A stretch of 64,000 nt of DNA from Anaerobutyricum hallii (GCF_900209925.1 NZ_LT907978.1:356001-420000), one strand, 5' to 3'; positions 1-9,844 are shown, numbered from the stretch's first letter. Notes: a model not told the origin generated them from the sequence alone. Translations and numbers: made by a program.

Positions 1-299
1 AATACATAAAAATTCCGTCTAATCTTACCCATGTAGGAATCCGCGCACACGAAATCCGTCCAGTAAAGTTTTCAGACATAGATAATAATACATCTATAAA
101 GTTGAATATGGTAGATTGCCAGTTGAAACGCATATCCGAAGCACCATTTGAGATGTATCTTATCTTAGAAAATAAAAGCGGAAAAAGTACGAGTCCGCTA
201 TGGTGGAAAGTCACTAAAAAAGAATGGAAAGAAATTGGAGAAACAGTACCAGAGACAGTAGAATTGCCTGTAGAAAAGGTTATACTATTACAACACTAA
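1..299 (+). CDS. 3' end of an ABC transporter ATP-binding protein (molybdate/sulfate type), partial
   Basis: The reading frame is open from base 3 to the stop at 297-299, so this is the last ~98 residues of a gene that begins outside the window. The segment VGIRAHEIRPVKF followed by a short beta-rich tail containing PLWWKV resembles the C-terminal regulatory part of ModC/CysA-type ATPases, where V-G-I-R-A-H is a recurring motif. The ATPase core is not in view, so substrate (molybdate, tungstate or sulfate) is inferred only. A TTG at 102 could be read as a start but is internal to the longer frame. A long palindrome lies between this gene and the convergent DeoR gene. Confidence 0.6.
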   Translation, partial: YIKIPSNLTHVGIRAHEIRPVKFSDIDNNTSIKLNMVDCQLKRISEAPFEMYLILENKSGKSTSPLWWKVTKKEWKEIGETVPETVELPVEKVILLQH

Positions 300-348
300 G
301 GTGATTCGAAAAAATAATTCCAGCCAGAACACCACAGAGAAAATCATC

Positions 349-383
349 GCCACCTAGTGTTAATCCAAGTCCAATTAGGTGGC
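349..383. repeat. short inverted repeat in the intergenic region
   Basis: GCCACCTA at 349-356 pairs perfectly with TAGGTGGC at 376-383 around a 19-base loop. There is no T-tract, so it is not an obvious terminator. The rest of 300-490 shows nothing else I can name. Confidence 0.4.
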
Positions 384-490
384 AGAAGGACTGTGTAGAT
401 TCTTCCCAGTTTGAAATAGACAGAGCATGGGAAGCATTCTCAAGCTATTTCCTGGCTGCAGAAAGAAAAATAAAACTGTAGATTTAGATA

Positions 491-616
491 GTCAGAAAAA
501 AAGAAATAATATCCTATCCCAGATGCGGCTTCGGAGCGCGTTTAAGATGCGGACGATCATTTTAAACACAGCGACTACAGAGCAGATGGGATAGGATATT
601 ATTTCTTTTTTTTGTC
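491..616. repeat. family-1 long palindrome, copy A (probable bidirectional terminator)
   Basis: The outer stem at 502-521 pairs perfectly over 20 bp with 587-606, and is preceded by an A-tract and followed by a T-tract, so it would terminate in both directions. Inside is a 65-base core (starting GATGCGGCTTCGGAGCG) that recurs at 42.2, 47.2, 54.7, 58.2 and 58.45 kb. It lies between convergent genes. The left flank ACTGTAGATTTAGATAGTC is shared, inverted, with the copy at 42.2 kb. Confidence 0.9.
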
Positions 617-640
617 TATACGAAATCTATGAATTAGTAG

Positions 641-1390
641 TTATTCCGCAATCTCTACGTTAATATTATGTCTCTTTAAGTTCTCTAATGCATCTTCTGG
701 AATATCAGCATCGGTACAAACAGTATCAATCTCAGAGAAGGTTGTCTGAATTACAACACCCTTCTGGCTGAATTTACTGGAGTCTGCAAGAATGATCATA
801 CGATTGGCAGAGCCTTCCATATATTTCATTGTTTCTACACGCATCAGGTCATCGCAGGTAAAACCGGCATCCGGAATGAATCCGTCTGTACCTACAAAGA
901 ATTTATCTACATAGAATTCTTTTGCACATTTGCGGACAAGTGGTCCTACCATTCCCTGATATTCTTTTTGGTATTCACCACCAAGAAGAATGACTTTACG
1001 AATAGGAAGATCACGAATGCGGATAGCTATGTATGCCGAATTTGTTATAATGGTAATATCCTTTTTTAATTTTGCAAGCTGTTCTGCAAGTAAAGTACAA
1101 GTAGAACCAGATTCTAGCATGACAGTTTCGCCGTTGGAAACCATCTCAGCAGCCTTTGTGGCAATCTCGATCTTTTTGTCATAATTTATAGTTAAACGAG
1201 TATTAATATCATTGGCATTCTTAATTAAAGCGTAGCCATGTTCTCTTGATAAAAGTCCCTCTTCTTCAAGATGGTCAAGGTCTTTACGGATGGTTACCTG
1301 AGACACATCTAAAAGTTCAGCTAAACGACTCACTTCGATTTTTTGATAAAGATTTACCAATTTAATGAGTTTGGACTGACGTTCTGTCAT
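641..1390 (-). CDS. DeoR-family transcriptional regulator
   Basis: A 249-residue protein with an N-terminal winged helix (SRLAELLDVSQVTIRKDLDHLEEEG, first ~60 residues) and a C-terminal sugar-isomerase-like effector domain (TVMLESGSTCTLLAEQL, IFVGTDGF-type motifs), the normal DeoR architecture and length. I start it at 1390 because AGAGGTG lies just upstream; the frame is open further upstream but that part is unlike the family. The family represses sugar-metabolism genes and responds to sugar phosphates. It is divergent from the double-cubane protein and not next to an obvious sugar operon, so its target is not clear. Confidence 0.88.
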   Translation of the reverse strand: MTERQSKLIKLVNLYQKIEVSRLAELLDVSQVTIRKDLDHLEEEGLLSREHGYALIKNANDINTRLTINYDKKIEIATKAAEMVSNGETVMLESGSTCTLLAEQLAKLKKDITIITNSAYIAIRIRDLPIRKVILLGGEYQKEYQGMVGPLVRKCAKEFYVDKFFVGTDGFIPDAGFTCDDLMRVETMKYMEGSANRMIILADSSKFSQKGVVIQTTFSEIDTVCTDADIPEDALENLKRHNINVEIAE

Positions 1391-1737
1391 TTGAAACACC
1401 TCTTTCTTTCTAAAAAAAGTATAACATACTACTTGGCAAAAATTCAAGGAAGAAATAGGAAAAAGAGAAAGAAAATATAGAGAAATTGTTATAAAAATAT
1501 CGTTCTTGTTGTGGCTTTTCATAAATGCAGGAATGGCGAGAGGATGAAAAGGATTCTGTCTGATTCCAAGAGTATTATTTAACAGGGTATTATAAAACCC
1601 ATTATAATAATGAAGAAACTCATTCAACTGGCACTGGTAGAATCGTGTATCAAGTATCGTGGGTGCTTGATTTGAAAGTATGGATTGTGAAGCTGTAATA
1701 TGATAAAATATCGTGTGGAAATCTTCTTATGTATAAT

Positions 1738-1773
1738 TTGACAGGGATTATTTTTTGATAGTATTATTATAAT
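1738..1773 (+). promoter_or_regulatory. sigma-A-type promoter of the double-cubane/dnaE/pfkA genes
   Basis: TTGACA at 1738-1743 is followed after 18 bases by TATTAT (1762-1767), which runs directly into TATAAT (1768-1773). The start codon lies 39 bases further on. Confidence 0.6.
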
Positions 1774-1812
1774 AAGGCATAGATTGCAATTATTGAGAAA
1801 GGGATAAGTATT

Positions 1813-2961
1813 ATGGAATTAATTAAAGCACTGCCGGAGATTTTTGAAGATTTTGCGGAACAGAGAAAGAATTCTTTTTTAACGATGAAGGAGCTTAAGG
1901 ATAAAAATGTTCCGGTTATAGGAGCATATTGTACATATTTCCCGCAGGAGATTGCGATGGCTATGGGAGCGGTTACAGTAGGACTTTGTTCTACATCTGA
2001 TGAGACGATTCCAGTGGCGGAGAGAGATTTACCAAGAAATTTATGTCCTATGGTAAAGGCAAGTTATGGCTTTGCGGTATCAGATAAGTGTCCCTTCTTT
2101 TATTTTTCAGATGTGGTAGTTGGAGAGACGACCTGTGATGGAAAGAAAAAGATGTATGAACTGATGGGAGAGTTTAAAAATGTTTACGTTATGGAACTTC
2201 CAAACAGTCAGAGTGAAACGGCATTAAAGCTTTGGAAAGAAGAGATTCTTAAGTTCAAATCTTATCTGGAGCAGACTTTCAAAGTGGTGATTACAGAGGA
2301 GAACGTTCGTAAGGCAGTTCATATGATGAATGAAAATAGAATTGCGCTTAAAAATCTTTATGAAGTTATGAAAAATGACCCGGCACCGATGAATGGACAG
2401 GAATTGTTTAATGTATTATATGGAAGTCAGTTCCGTTTTGATAAAGAAAAGGTTCCAGAAGAAATCAATGCGCTTCGTGAAAAGATTATGAAAGAGTATG
2501 AAGAGAACGAAAAAATGCCGAAAAAGAAGAGGATTCTTTTAACCGGATGCCCAAGCAGCGGAGCACCTATGAAAGTTGTTAAAGCGCTTGAGGAGAATGG
2601 TGCGATTGTTGTTGCTTATGAAAATTGTGGCGGTACAAAGTCGGTTGACCGTTTAATAGATGAATCAGCAGAGGATATTTATGAGGCGATTGCGGAAAGA
2701 TATCTTCAGATTGGCTGTTCTGTTATGACACCGAATAAGAATCGTTATGAATTGATCGGAAGATTAATAGAAGAATATCAGATTGATGGTGTTGTGGAAA
2801 TGACATTGCAGGCATGCCACACATATAATGTGGAGGCAAAGAGTATTGAAAAGTTTGTAAAAGGAAAGGGCGTTCCGTATATTCATGTGGAGACCGATTA
2901 TTCACAGGAGGATATTGGACAGCTCAATACGAGAATGACAGCATTTGTCGAAATGTTGTAA
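1813..2961 (+). CDS. 2-hydroxyacyl-CoA dehydratase-like double-cubane cluster protein
   Basis: A 382-residue member of the HgdB/FldB-like superfamily. Conserved cysteines in the right contexts are visible (GAYCTYFP, NLCPMVKASYG, ETTCDGKKKMYE, TGCPSSGAP). The whole-length match is to the stand-alone single-gene branch (double-cubane cluster protein, YjiM-like) rather than a two-subunit dehydratase: there is no second subunit beside it and no ATP-dependent activator. Double-cubane proteins bind an [8Fe-9S] cluster and catalyse ATP-driven low-potential reductions; the physiological substrate is generally unknown. It is 18 bases upstream of dnaE and probably cotranscribed with it. Confidence 0.8.
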   Translation: MELIKALPEIFEDFAEQRKNSFLTMKELKDKNVPVIGAYCTYFPQEIAMAMGAVTVGLCSTSDETIPVAERDLPRNLCPMVKASYGFAVSDKCPFFYFSDVVVGETTCDGKKKMYELMGEFKNVYVMELPNSQSETALKLWKEEILKFKSYLEQTFKVVITEENVRKAVHMMNENRIALKNLYEVMKNDPAPMNGQELFNVLYGSQFRFDKEKVPEEINALREKIMKEYEENEKMPKKKRILLTGCPSSGAPMKVVKALEENGAIVVAYENCGGTKSVDRLIDESAEDIYEAIAERYLQIGCSVMTPNKNRYELIGRLIEEYQIDGVVEMTLQACHTYNVEAKSIEKFVKGKGVPYIHVETDYSQEDIGQLNTRMTAFVEML

Positions 2962-2979
2962 GAGGAGGAAGAGACACCT

Positions 2980-5900
2980 ATGGCATTTACACATTTACAT
3001 GTGCATACGGAATACAGTCTGTTGGATGGATCTAGTAAGATTAAAGAGCTTTTGCCAAGAGCAAAAGAACTTGGAATGGATAGCATCGCTATTACAGATC
3101 ATGGAGTCATGTATGGTGTGATTGATTTTTATAAAAAAGCAAAAGAAGTAGGGATAAAACCGATACTTGGATGTGAGATTTATGTGGCACCGGGTTCGAG
3201 ATTTGATAGAGAACAGGCAAGAGGAGAGGACAGATATTATCATCTTGTTTTGCTTGCAGAGAATAATCAGGGCTATAAGAATCTGATGAAGATCGTAACC
3301 AGAGGATTTACTGAGGGATATTATTATAAACCGAGGGTAGACTATGAAGTGCTGGAGAAATATCATGAAGGTATTATTGCATTGAGTGCCTGCCTTGCAG
3401 GAGAGATTCCGAGTAGGATTTTAAAAGAGGATTTTGATGGGGCAAGAGCCGCTGCCAGAAAAATGCGTGATATTTTTGGAGAGAATAATTTTTTCCTTGA
3501 GCTGCAAGATCATGGTATTCGTGAACAGACGCAGGTAAATACCAGTCTTATACGGCTTTCAAAAGAACTGGGGATTCCGATGGTTGTCACAAATGATGTG
3601 CATTATATCAGAGAAGAGGATGCGATTCCACATGATCTGCTTCTTTGTATACAGACCGGAAAAAAGGTTTCGGACAAAGACCGAATGCGTTACGAAGGTG
3701 GGCAATATTATCTGAAATCCGAAGAAGAAATGCAGAAAGTGTTTCCGTATGCCAGGGAAGCGATGGATAATACTCATAAGATTGCCGAGCGATGTAATGT
3801 GGAAATTGTTTTTGGCGAACAAAAGGTACCAAAGTTTGATGTTCCGGAAGGATATGATGCATTTTCTTACTTAAAGGAGCTTTGTGAGACAGGACTGGTG
3901 AAAAGATATGGGGATCCGCCGCCGAAAGAGTTACAGGAAAGACTTTCCTATGAGCTTAGTACGATCAGAAATATGGGATATGTTGATTATTTTCTAATTG
4001 TATGGGATTTTATACGTTTTGCAAAAAGTCAGGGGATTGCTGTTGGACCAGGACGTGGAAGTGCGGCGGGAAGTATTGTTTCTTACTGCCTTGAAATTAC
4101 GAATATCGATCCAATCAGATATCAGCTTATTTTTGAGCGTTTTTTAAATCCGGAGCGTGTATCTATGCCGGATATTGATATCGATTTTTGCTACGAGAGA
4201 AGACAGGAAGTTATTGATTATGTTTATGAAAAATACGGAAAAGATAAAGTAGTACAGATTGTAACTTTTGGTACGATGGCTGCACGTATGGCAGTGCGTG
4301 ATGTTGGTCGTGTACTGGATATTCCTTATGCACAGGTAGATAATGTTGCTAAGATGATACCGATGGAACTTGGTATTACGATTGAAAAAGCATTGAAATC
4401 TAATCCGGAATTAAGGCAGGCATATGAGAGTGATGAGGTAGTAAAAAATCTTGTTGATATGTCAATGCGTTTAGAAGGATTGCCGCGGCATACATCGATT
4501 CATGCAGCAGGAGTGGTAATCGGTTCTAAGCCTTTGGATGAATTTGTTCCGTTGTCAAGAGGAGCAGATAATGTCATAACAACACAGTTTACGATGACAA
4601 CGATTGAGGAGTTAGGTCTTCTGAAAATGGACTTCTTAGGCTTACGTACCTTAACGGTTATTCAGGATGCTGCCCGGATGATCGGACAGAAGCTGGGGCA
4701 GGATTTTAGCATTGATACAATTGATTATGATGATGCTAAAGTATATGAGATGATCGGGCAGGGAAAGACGGAGGGTGTGTTCCAGTTAGAAAGTGCAGGA
4801 ATGAAGTCTTTCATGAAAGAATTAAAACCGACAAATCTGGAAGATGTAATTGCCGGTATTTCTTTGTATCGTCCGGGTCCGATGGATTTTATTCCAAAGT
4901 ATATCAAGGGAAAGCAGAATCAGGATTCTATTCAATATACCTGTCCGGAATTGGAAGAAATCCTTGCACCGACTTACGGCTGTATCGTTTATCAGGAACA
5001 GGTTATGCAGATTGTAATGCGCCTTGCCGGATACACGCTTGGACGAAGCGATCTTGTGCGCCGAGCAATGTCCAAAAAAAAGGGTGAAGTCATGGCAAGG
5101 GAACGTCAGAACTTTGTTTACGGTAATGAGGAAGAAGGCGTCGAAGGGTGCATCCGGCGAGGAATTCCGGAAGAAACAGCAAATAAGATTTTTGATGAAA
5201 TGATTGATTTTGCCAAATATGCATTTAATAAATCACATGCGGCTGCCTATGCAGTTGTTTCTTACCAGACAGCATGGCTGCGCTGTTACTATCCGGTAGA
5301 ATTTATGGCGGCATTGCTTACTTCTGTTATTACGAACCCAAAGAAAATCACAGAATATATTAATACCTGTCGTGTGATGGGAATTTCCATCCTGCCACCG
5401 GACATCAACGAAGGGGAAGCAGGATTTTCTGTTGCCGGCGATTCGATTCGATATGGGCTTGCAGCGATTAAAAGTCTTGGAAAAAGCGTCATCGATGTAA
5501 TGACGCAGGAAAGAAATGAAAACGGAAAATATAAAGATTTGAAAGATTTTATGGAAAGACTCACTTCCAAAGAAATTAATAAACGTACGATCGAAAATCT
5601 TATTAAGTCCGGAGCGTTAGACAGTTTTGGAAAAACAAGAAAGCAGCAGATGCTTGTGTATCCGGTCGTGCTTGAGGAGGTAAATCGGGAACGGAAAGAA
5701 TCAATCAGTGGACAGATGTCATTATTTGACTTTTTCTCGGAAGAAGAAAAAAAAGAATATGAGATGCAATATCCTGATGTCGGAGAGTATGATGATGCAC
5801 AAAAACTTGCGCTGGAAAAAGAAGTTCTTGGTATTTATGTAAGTGGGCATCCATTACAGAAATATATGGATTCTCTTGAAAAACAGACAACAGCGAAATC

Positions 5901-6462
5901 AACAGATTTTGAGCCAGATGAAGAAAGTGGACGTGCAGTCGTGAGGGATGGACAGCATTATGTTGTTGGTGGTCTTATCAGTAACGTCACTGCAAAGCTT
6001 ACAAAAAATAATCAGAATATGGCTTTTGTCATGCTTGAAGATTTATACGGTACCGTAGAGATTATTGTCTTCCCGACGATATATCAAAATGTAAAGCCAT
6101 ATCTTATTGAAGATCAGGGTATTTATGTGAAAGGAAGAGCCTCTGTTTCTGAAGAAAGCGGAAAGCTGATCGCAGAATATATTGTTCCGATTGAACAGAT
6201 TCCGAAGGAAGTCTGGATTCAGACAGAGAATATTGAAGAATTCACAGAAAAACAACAAAAACTATATGGAATTATCAGAAAACATCCTGGAAAAGATGAA
6301 ATTGTTATTTTTTCCAAAAAAGAAAAGGCAATAAAAAGACTTCCATCATACGAAAATATTTCCGCAAAAAATGACGTATTTAGCGAGTTAAAATCACTTT
6401 TTGGTGAAAAAAATGTAAAGGTTCGCGAGAAGAGTATTGAAAAATCTGAAAAAAAGAGATAA
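2980..6462 (+). CDS. dnaE: DNA polymerase III alpha subunit
   Basis: A 1160-residue replicative polymerase of the DnaE type. The N-terminal PHP domain starts at once (HLHVHTEYSLLDG), the catalytic palm carries the PDIDIDF motif near residues 395-401 and GPGRGSAAGS just before it, helix-hairpin-helix and OB-fold regions follow, and the C-terminus is lysine rich. Length is normal for DnaE1/DnaE3 of Firmicutes. AGAGGAGGAAG is upstream of the ATG. It sits between the double-cubane protein and pfkA; a dnaE-pfkA order is common in this phylum. Confidence 0.97.
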   Translation: MAFTHLHVHTEYSLLDGSSKIKELLPRAKELGMDSIAITDHGVMYGVIDFYKKAKEVGIKPILGCEIYVAPGSRFDREQARGEDRYYHLVLLAENNQGYKNLMKIVTRGFTEGYYYKPRVDYEVLEKYHEGIIALSACLAGEIPSRILKEDFDGARAAARKMRDIFGENNFFLELQDHGIREQTQVNTSLIRLSKELGIPMVVTNDVHYIREEDAIPHDLLLCIQTGKKVSDKDRMRYEGGQYYLKSEEEMQKVFPYAREAMDNTHKIAERCNVEIVFGEQKVPKFDVPEGYDAFSYLKELCETGLVKRYGDPPPKELQERLSYELSTIRNMGYVDYFLIVWDFIRFAKSQGIAVGPGRGSAAGSIVSYCLEITNIDPIRYQLIFERFLNPERVSMPDIDIDFCYERRQEVIDYVYEKYGKDKVVQIVTFGTMAARMAVRDVGRVLDIPYAQVDNVAKMIPMELGITIEKALKSNPELRQAYESDEVVKNLVDMSMRLEGLPRHTSIHAAGVVIGSKPLDEFVPLSRGADNVITTQFTMTTIEELGLLKMDFLGLRTLTVIQDAARMIGQKLGQDFSIDTIDYDDAKVYEMIGQGKTEGVFQLESAGMKSFMKELKPTNLEDVIAGISLYRPGPMDFIPKYIKGKQNQDSIQYTCPELEEILAPTYGCIVYQEQVMQIVMRLAGYTLGRSDLVRRAMSKKKGEVMARERQNFVYGNEEEGVEGCIRRGIPEETANKIFDEMIDFAKYAFNKSHAAAYAVVSYQTAWLRCYYPVEFMAALLTSVITNPKKITEYINTCRVMGISILPPDINEGEAGFSVAGDSIRYGLAAIKSLGKSVIDVMTQERNENGKYKDLKDFMERLTSKEINKRTIENLIKSGALDSFGKTRKQQMLVYPVVLEEVNRERKESISGQMSLFDFFSEEEKKEYEMQYPDVGEYDDAQKLALEKEVLGIYVSGHPLQKYMDSLEKQTTAKSTDFEPDEESGRAVVRDGQHYVVGGLISNVTAKLTKNNQNMAFVMLEDLYGTVEIIVFPTIYQNVKPYLIEDQGIYVKGRASVSEESGKLIAEYIVPIEQIPKEVWIQTENIEEFTEKQQKLYGIIRKHPGKDEIVIFSKKEKAIKRLPSYENISAKNDVFSELKSLFGEKNVKVREKSIEKSEKKR

Positions 6463-6518
6463 TATATGTAATCGTTAGGGAGTATACTTAGGGAATTATG
6501 AAATGGAGGTAACGTTAG

Positions 6519-7511
6519 ATGAACAAGACTAGCGCAGTTCAGACAATTGGAATTTTAACAAGTGGTGGAGATGCTCCGGGCATGAATGCCGCATTAAGAG
6601 CAGTAGCCAGAACCGCATGGGCAAGAGGTATTGATGTAAAAGGAATTTATCGTGGTTACAGCGGACTGTTAAACGATGAGATTTTTGACATGAAGAAAGA
6701 ATTCACATGTGATATCATTTCACGTGGTGGTACAGCTTTATTTACTGCAAGATGTGAAGAATTTAAACAGTTAGAGTATCAGGAAAAGGCAGCAGAGATT
6801 TTAAGAAGTCATAACATTGACGGACTTGTTGTTATCGGTGGTGACGGATCTTTTCGTGGAGCACAGAAGTTATCTGCACAGGGAATTAACACAGTAGCTC
6901 TTCCTGGAACAATTGACTTAGATATTGCATGTACAGAATATACAATCGGTTTCGATACTGCAGTGAACACAGCGATGCAGGCAATTGATAAGATTCGTGA
7001 CTCATCTACATCTCATGAAAGATGTTCGATCATCGAGGTAATGGGAAGAAACGCTGGTTATATCGCATTATGGTGTGGTGTCGCTTCCGGTGCTGAGGAT
7101 ATCTTAATCCCAGAACGTTTCGATGGTAATAGACCAAAGCTTGAGAATGAGTTAATTGAAAGTATTCTTGAGAAGAAAGCACTTGGTAAGAAACATCACC
7201 TAATCATCAACGCAGAAGGTGTTGGACATTCTTACGGAATGGCTAAGAGAATTGAACAGGCAACTGGTGTAGAGACAAGAGCAAGTATCCTTGGTCATAT
7301 GCAAAGAGGTGGAAACCCAACTGCAAAAGACAGAGTATATGCTTCTTACATGGGAGCTTTAGCAGTAGATCTTCTTTGCAGTGGTGCAACAAACCGAGTA
7401 GTAGGATACCGTAACGGTCAGTATATCGATTACGATATTGAAGATGCACTCGGAATGGCTAAAGATGTTGACCAGTATGAGTTTGAGATCGCTCAGATTT
7501 TAGGACGATAA
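6519..7511 (+). CDS. pfkA: ATP-dependent 6-phosphofructokinase
   Basis: A 330-residue cytosolic glycolytic kinase making fructose 1,6-bisphosphate. Motifs seen: GILTSGGDAPGMNA (N-terminus), VIGGDGSFRGA (GGDGS points to ATP rather than pyrophosphate), EVMGRNAGY and LGHMQRGGNPTAKDR. The catalytic loop reads PGTIDLDI where the usual form is TIDND; both aspartates are kept and the middle Asn is Leu. GGAGG lies upstream of the ATG. It is 56 bases after dnaE and is followed by a long palindrome that probably ends the transcript. Confidence 0.96.
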   Translation: MNKTSAVQTIGILTSGGDAPGMNAALRAVARTAWARGIDVKGIYRGYSGLLNDEIFDMKKEFTCDIISRGGTALFTARCEEFKQLEYQEKAAEILRSHNIDGLVVIGGDGSFRGAQKLSAQGINTVALPGTIDLDIACTEYTIGFDTAVNTAMQAIDKIRDSSTSHERCSIIEVMGRNAGYIALWCGVASGAEDILIPERFDGNRPKLENELIESILEKKALGKKHHLIINAEGVGHSYGMAKRIEQATGVETRASILGHMQRGGNPTAKDRVYASYMGALAVDLLCSGATNRVVGYRNGQYIDYDIEDALGMAKDVDQYEFEIAQILGR

Positions 7512-7535
7512 TATAAAGCTGAGTAGAACTTGGTA

Positions 7536-7710
7536 GACAGACGAAGAACCCCGTATATCTAAGAAGGAATTTTGTTCCGTTGCGTTAAACGTTCCATTCT
7601 GCCTGATAAAACAACCTTGCTCGAAAACGAGCTCGCAAGGTTACAGTCAGAATTCCACAACGCAAAGTCACAAAATTTCTTCTTGGATATACGGGGTTTT
7701 TCGTCTGTTT
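7536..7710. repeat. family-3 long palindrome, copy G (probable bidirectional terminator)
   Basis: The outer stem (CCCCGTATATC near 7549 with GATATACGGGG near 7686, plus A- and T-tracts and terminal CAGACGA/TCGTCTG) encloses conserved arms (TTCCGTTGCGTT... and ...CAACGCAAAGTCACAAAAT) around an inner hairpin AACCTTGC/GCAAGGTT. The same arms, with a different outer stem and inner hairpin, recur at 59.2 kb. It fills the gap between convergent pfkA and the alcohol dehydrogenase. Confidence 0.88.
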
Positions 7711-8811
7711 TTATTCAACCACGATAGATTCTCGATAAATCTTCTCGATATCCTCCCTTGTTAATTCAAAAGGACATGTTGCAAGTTTTGATGTGTTTTC
7801 CATCATACGTTCAACGTAAAATAAAACTTCTTTTTCTGTAAGAGTTACAATACCTAAAATTTCTTTCAGGAAGGCAGCAAAGTCATCGAGTGTTTCAAAT
7901 CCTAAGAGGGAAAGGATTACGTCAACATCTTCTGGTTTATGCTTTGCATATATGCGAAGATAAGCAGCAAGGAAAATACCGCAGGCTTTTCCATGTGCCA
8001 CTCCATTATGATATGTTACATCATAGCTTAATGCATGAGGAATAGAAGTTCCGGTCTGCGCAATTGCCATTCCTGCAATTGTGGAGGTAAGCATCAGCTT
8101 ATCGGCAAGTTCCTCTGTAAGTTCATCCTCTGAACGAAGGAAAGGAATGATTTCTCCCCAGAGCTTTAAAGCATAGTTTGAAAACATTTGATTATATATG
8201 TTGGTCTGAATATTTACACGACTTTCAACTGCATGTGCAAGTGCATCTACACAGGTATTGATTAAAAGATTTTTACTTGCGGAAAGTAAATATTTACCGT
8301 CAACGAGTGCAAGATCAGGAAAAAGTTTGTAGGAAATACTTTTCTTTGTCTGTGTATCGTGGCGGGTCAGAACAGCAGCTGGTGTAATTTCAGAACCCGT
8401 ACCGCAGGTTGTCGGAACAGCAGCAATCGGAAGAGCTTTTAAATCTTTTTCGACATAGAAACAGTCTCCGCTTTCTTCCGGATTAGCAATTAACAAAGCG
8501 ATTGCTTTCGATGCATCTAGTGGGGAACCTCCACCAATACCGATAACGAAATCCGCTTTAAATTCTTTGCCGATTTCTGCAGCTTTTACGACAGTTTCAA
8601 CGGATGGATTTTCCTCGATTTCATTAAAAACTTTATACGGAACGGAAGCCTCTTCTAAAACAGCAATGACATCATCTAATGAGCCATTTTTTTTAGAAGA
8701 ACTGCGGCCGGTAATGACAAAAGCACGTGTTCCCAAAGCTAGTAAATCTTTTTTGTGATTTTGTATACAGTTTCTTTCTGCATAAGTGTTTGTTGGATCA
8801 AAAAAACGCAT
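7711..8811 (-). CDS. iron-containing alcohol dehydrogenase
   Basis: A 366-residue group III (Fe-dependent) NAD(P)-linked alcohol dehydrogenase. The nucleotide-binding IGIGGGSPLDASKA and PTTCGTGSE motifs are present. Metal ligands are visible in DALAHAVES, SIPHALSY and GVAHGKACG. Length is typical. It probably reduces an aldehyde during fermentation, but substrate cannot be assigned from sequence. The gene stands alone, convergent with pfkA. Confidence 0.9.
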   Translation of the reverse strand: MRFFDPTNTYAERNCIQNHKKDLLALGTRAFVITGRSSSKKNGSLDDVIAVLEEASVPYKVFNEIEENPSVETVVKAAEIGKEFKADFVIGIGGGSPLDASKAIALLIANPEESGDCFYVEKDLKALPIAAVPTTCGTGSEITPAAVLTRHDTQTKKSISYKLFPDLALVDGKYLLSASKNLLINTCVDALAHAVESRVNIQTNIYNQMFSNYALKLWGEIIPFLRSEDELTEELADKLMLTSTIAGMAIAQTGTSIPHALSYDVTYHNGVAHGKACGIFLAAYLRIYAKHKPEDVDVILSLLGFETLDDFAAFLKEILGIVTLTEKEVLFYVERMMENTSKLATCPFELTREDIEKIYRESIVVE

Positions 8812-8887
8812 GATAAACTCCTTTCGCGGTTAAAATAATTACAAGTATGATTTTTTAATCGAAGTCGAACGGGTGACTTATGACTGA

Positions 8888-8917
8888 ATTGTAGCATAAG
8901 AGGAAGAAGGATTGCAA
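8888..8917 (-). promoter_or_regulatory. promoter of the alcohol dehydrogenase gene
   Basis: On the minus strand TTGCAA (8912-8917) is followed after 18 bases by TACAAT (8888-8893), 76 bases before the start codon. The remaining interval to rpe (8918-9137) is AT-rich; a direct repeat TCATATAGA near 9030-9050 is the only pattern I see there. Confidence 0.5.
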
Positions 8918-9137
8918 ATTTTCAAGCTTTTTTCAAGGTTTTTTCATATTTTCAGCTTGCAGTATTTGATGATTATGTTAAGATATACTGTGAGACTTTG
9001 TCTCGTCATTTAAAATGTAACTACACAGAGTCATATAGATCATATAGATATGTTTGATTTTGAATTCTGGACAGTTATTTTAAATTATAAAGTGTCAGAG
9101 GATACTGATAAAATTTTTAAAAATTAAGGAGGTACCA

Positions 9138-9794
9138 ATGAAGAAGATATTAGCACCGTCTATTTTATCTGCGGATTTTGCCAATTTAGGCAGGGATGTT
9201 CTGGCTGCAATTGATGCTGGAGCAGAATACGTGCATATCGATGTTATGGACGGAATGTATGTTCCACAGATTTCTTTTGGAAATCCTGTAATCAAGGCAC
9301 TTCGTCCATTGACAGATGCTATTTTTGATGCACATTTGATGATAGAGGATCCCGGAAGATATATTGAAGACTTTGCGAAAGCAGGCGCAGATATTATTAC
9401 AGTACATGCGGAAACCTGTACACATCTTGACAGAGTTGTGCATCAGATTAAGGATTGTGGAAAGAAGGCAGCTGTAGCTGTTAATCCTGCTACTCCGCTT
9501 TCTGCAATTGAGTATGTTCTGCCGGAGCTTGACATGGTATTGGTGATGACTGTGAATCCTGGATTTGGGGGACAGAAATATATCCCTTACTGTGGAGAAA
9601 AGGTCAGAGCACTTCGTCAGATGATCACCGAGAAGAATCTTGATGTTGATATTCAGGTTGATGGTGGAGTGAAAGCTTCTAATATAGCGGAAATCGCAGA
9701 ATGTGGCGCCAATATATTTGTATGTGGTTCTGCTGTATTTGAGGGAGATATTCAGAAGAATGTCAAAGAAATTTTGGAACAGATGAACAAGTAA
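9138..9794 (+). CDS. rpe: ribulose-phosphate 3-epimerase
   Basis: A 218-residue TIM-barrel enzyme of the pentose phosphate pathway interconverting ribulose 5-phosphate and xylulose 5-phosphate. Seen: LAPSILSADFANLG at the N-terminus, YVHIDVMDGMYVP, FDAHLMIEDP, VMTVNPGFGGQKYIP and IQVDGGVKASN, which hold the metal and catalytic residues. Length is normal. AGGAGG precedes the ATG. First of a collinear run rpe-mrp-ftsH-uvrC-hprK. Confidence 0.96.
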   Translation: MKKILAPSILSADFANLGRDVLAAIDAGAEYVHIDVMDGMYVPQISFGNPVIKALRPLTDAIFDAHLMIEDPGRYIEDFAKAGADIITVHAETCTHLDRVVHQIKDCGKKAAVAVNPATPLSAIEYVLPELDMVLVMTVNPGFGGQKYIPYCGEKVRALRQMITEKNLDVDIQVDGGVKASNIAEIAECGANIFVCGSAVFEGDIQKNVKEILEQMNK

Positions 9795-9844
9795 AACAGG
9801 GGTAAAATTTTATTAAAAATTTAAGTAAATGAGAGGTAAATACT

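Noticed and set aside
641-1627. DeoR gene extended to a 328-residue protein
   Set aside because: The added 79 residues are unlike the family, and a good ribosome-binding site precedes the internal ATG at 1390.
1813-2961. Double-cubane protein as part of a 2-hydroxyglutaryl-CoA fermentation cluster
   Set aside because: No second dehydratase subunit, activator or CoA-transferase gene is adjacent; it is in a dnaE-pfkA transcript.
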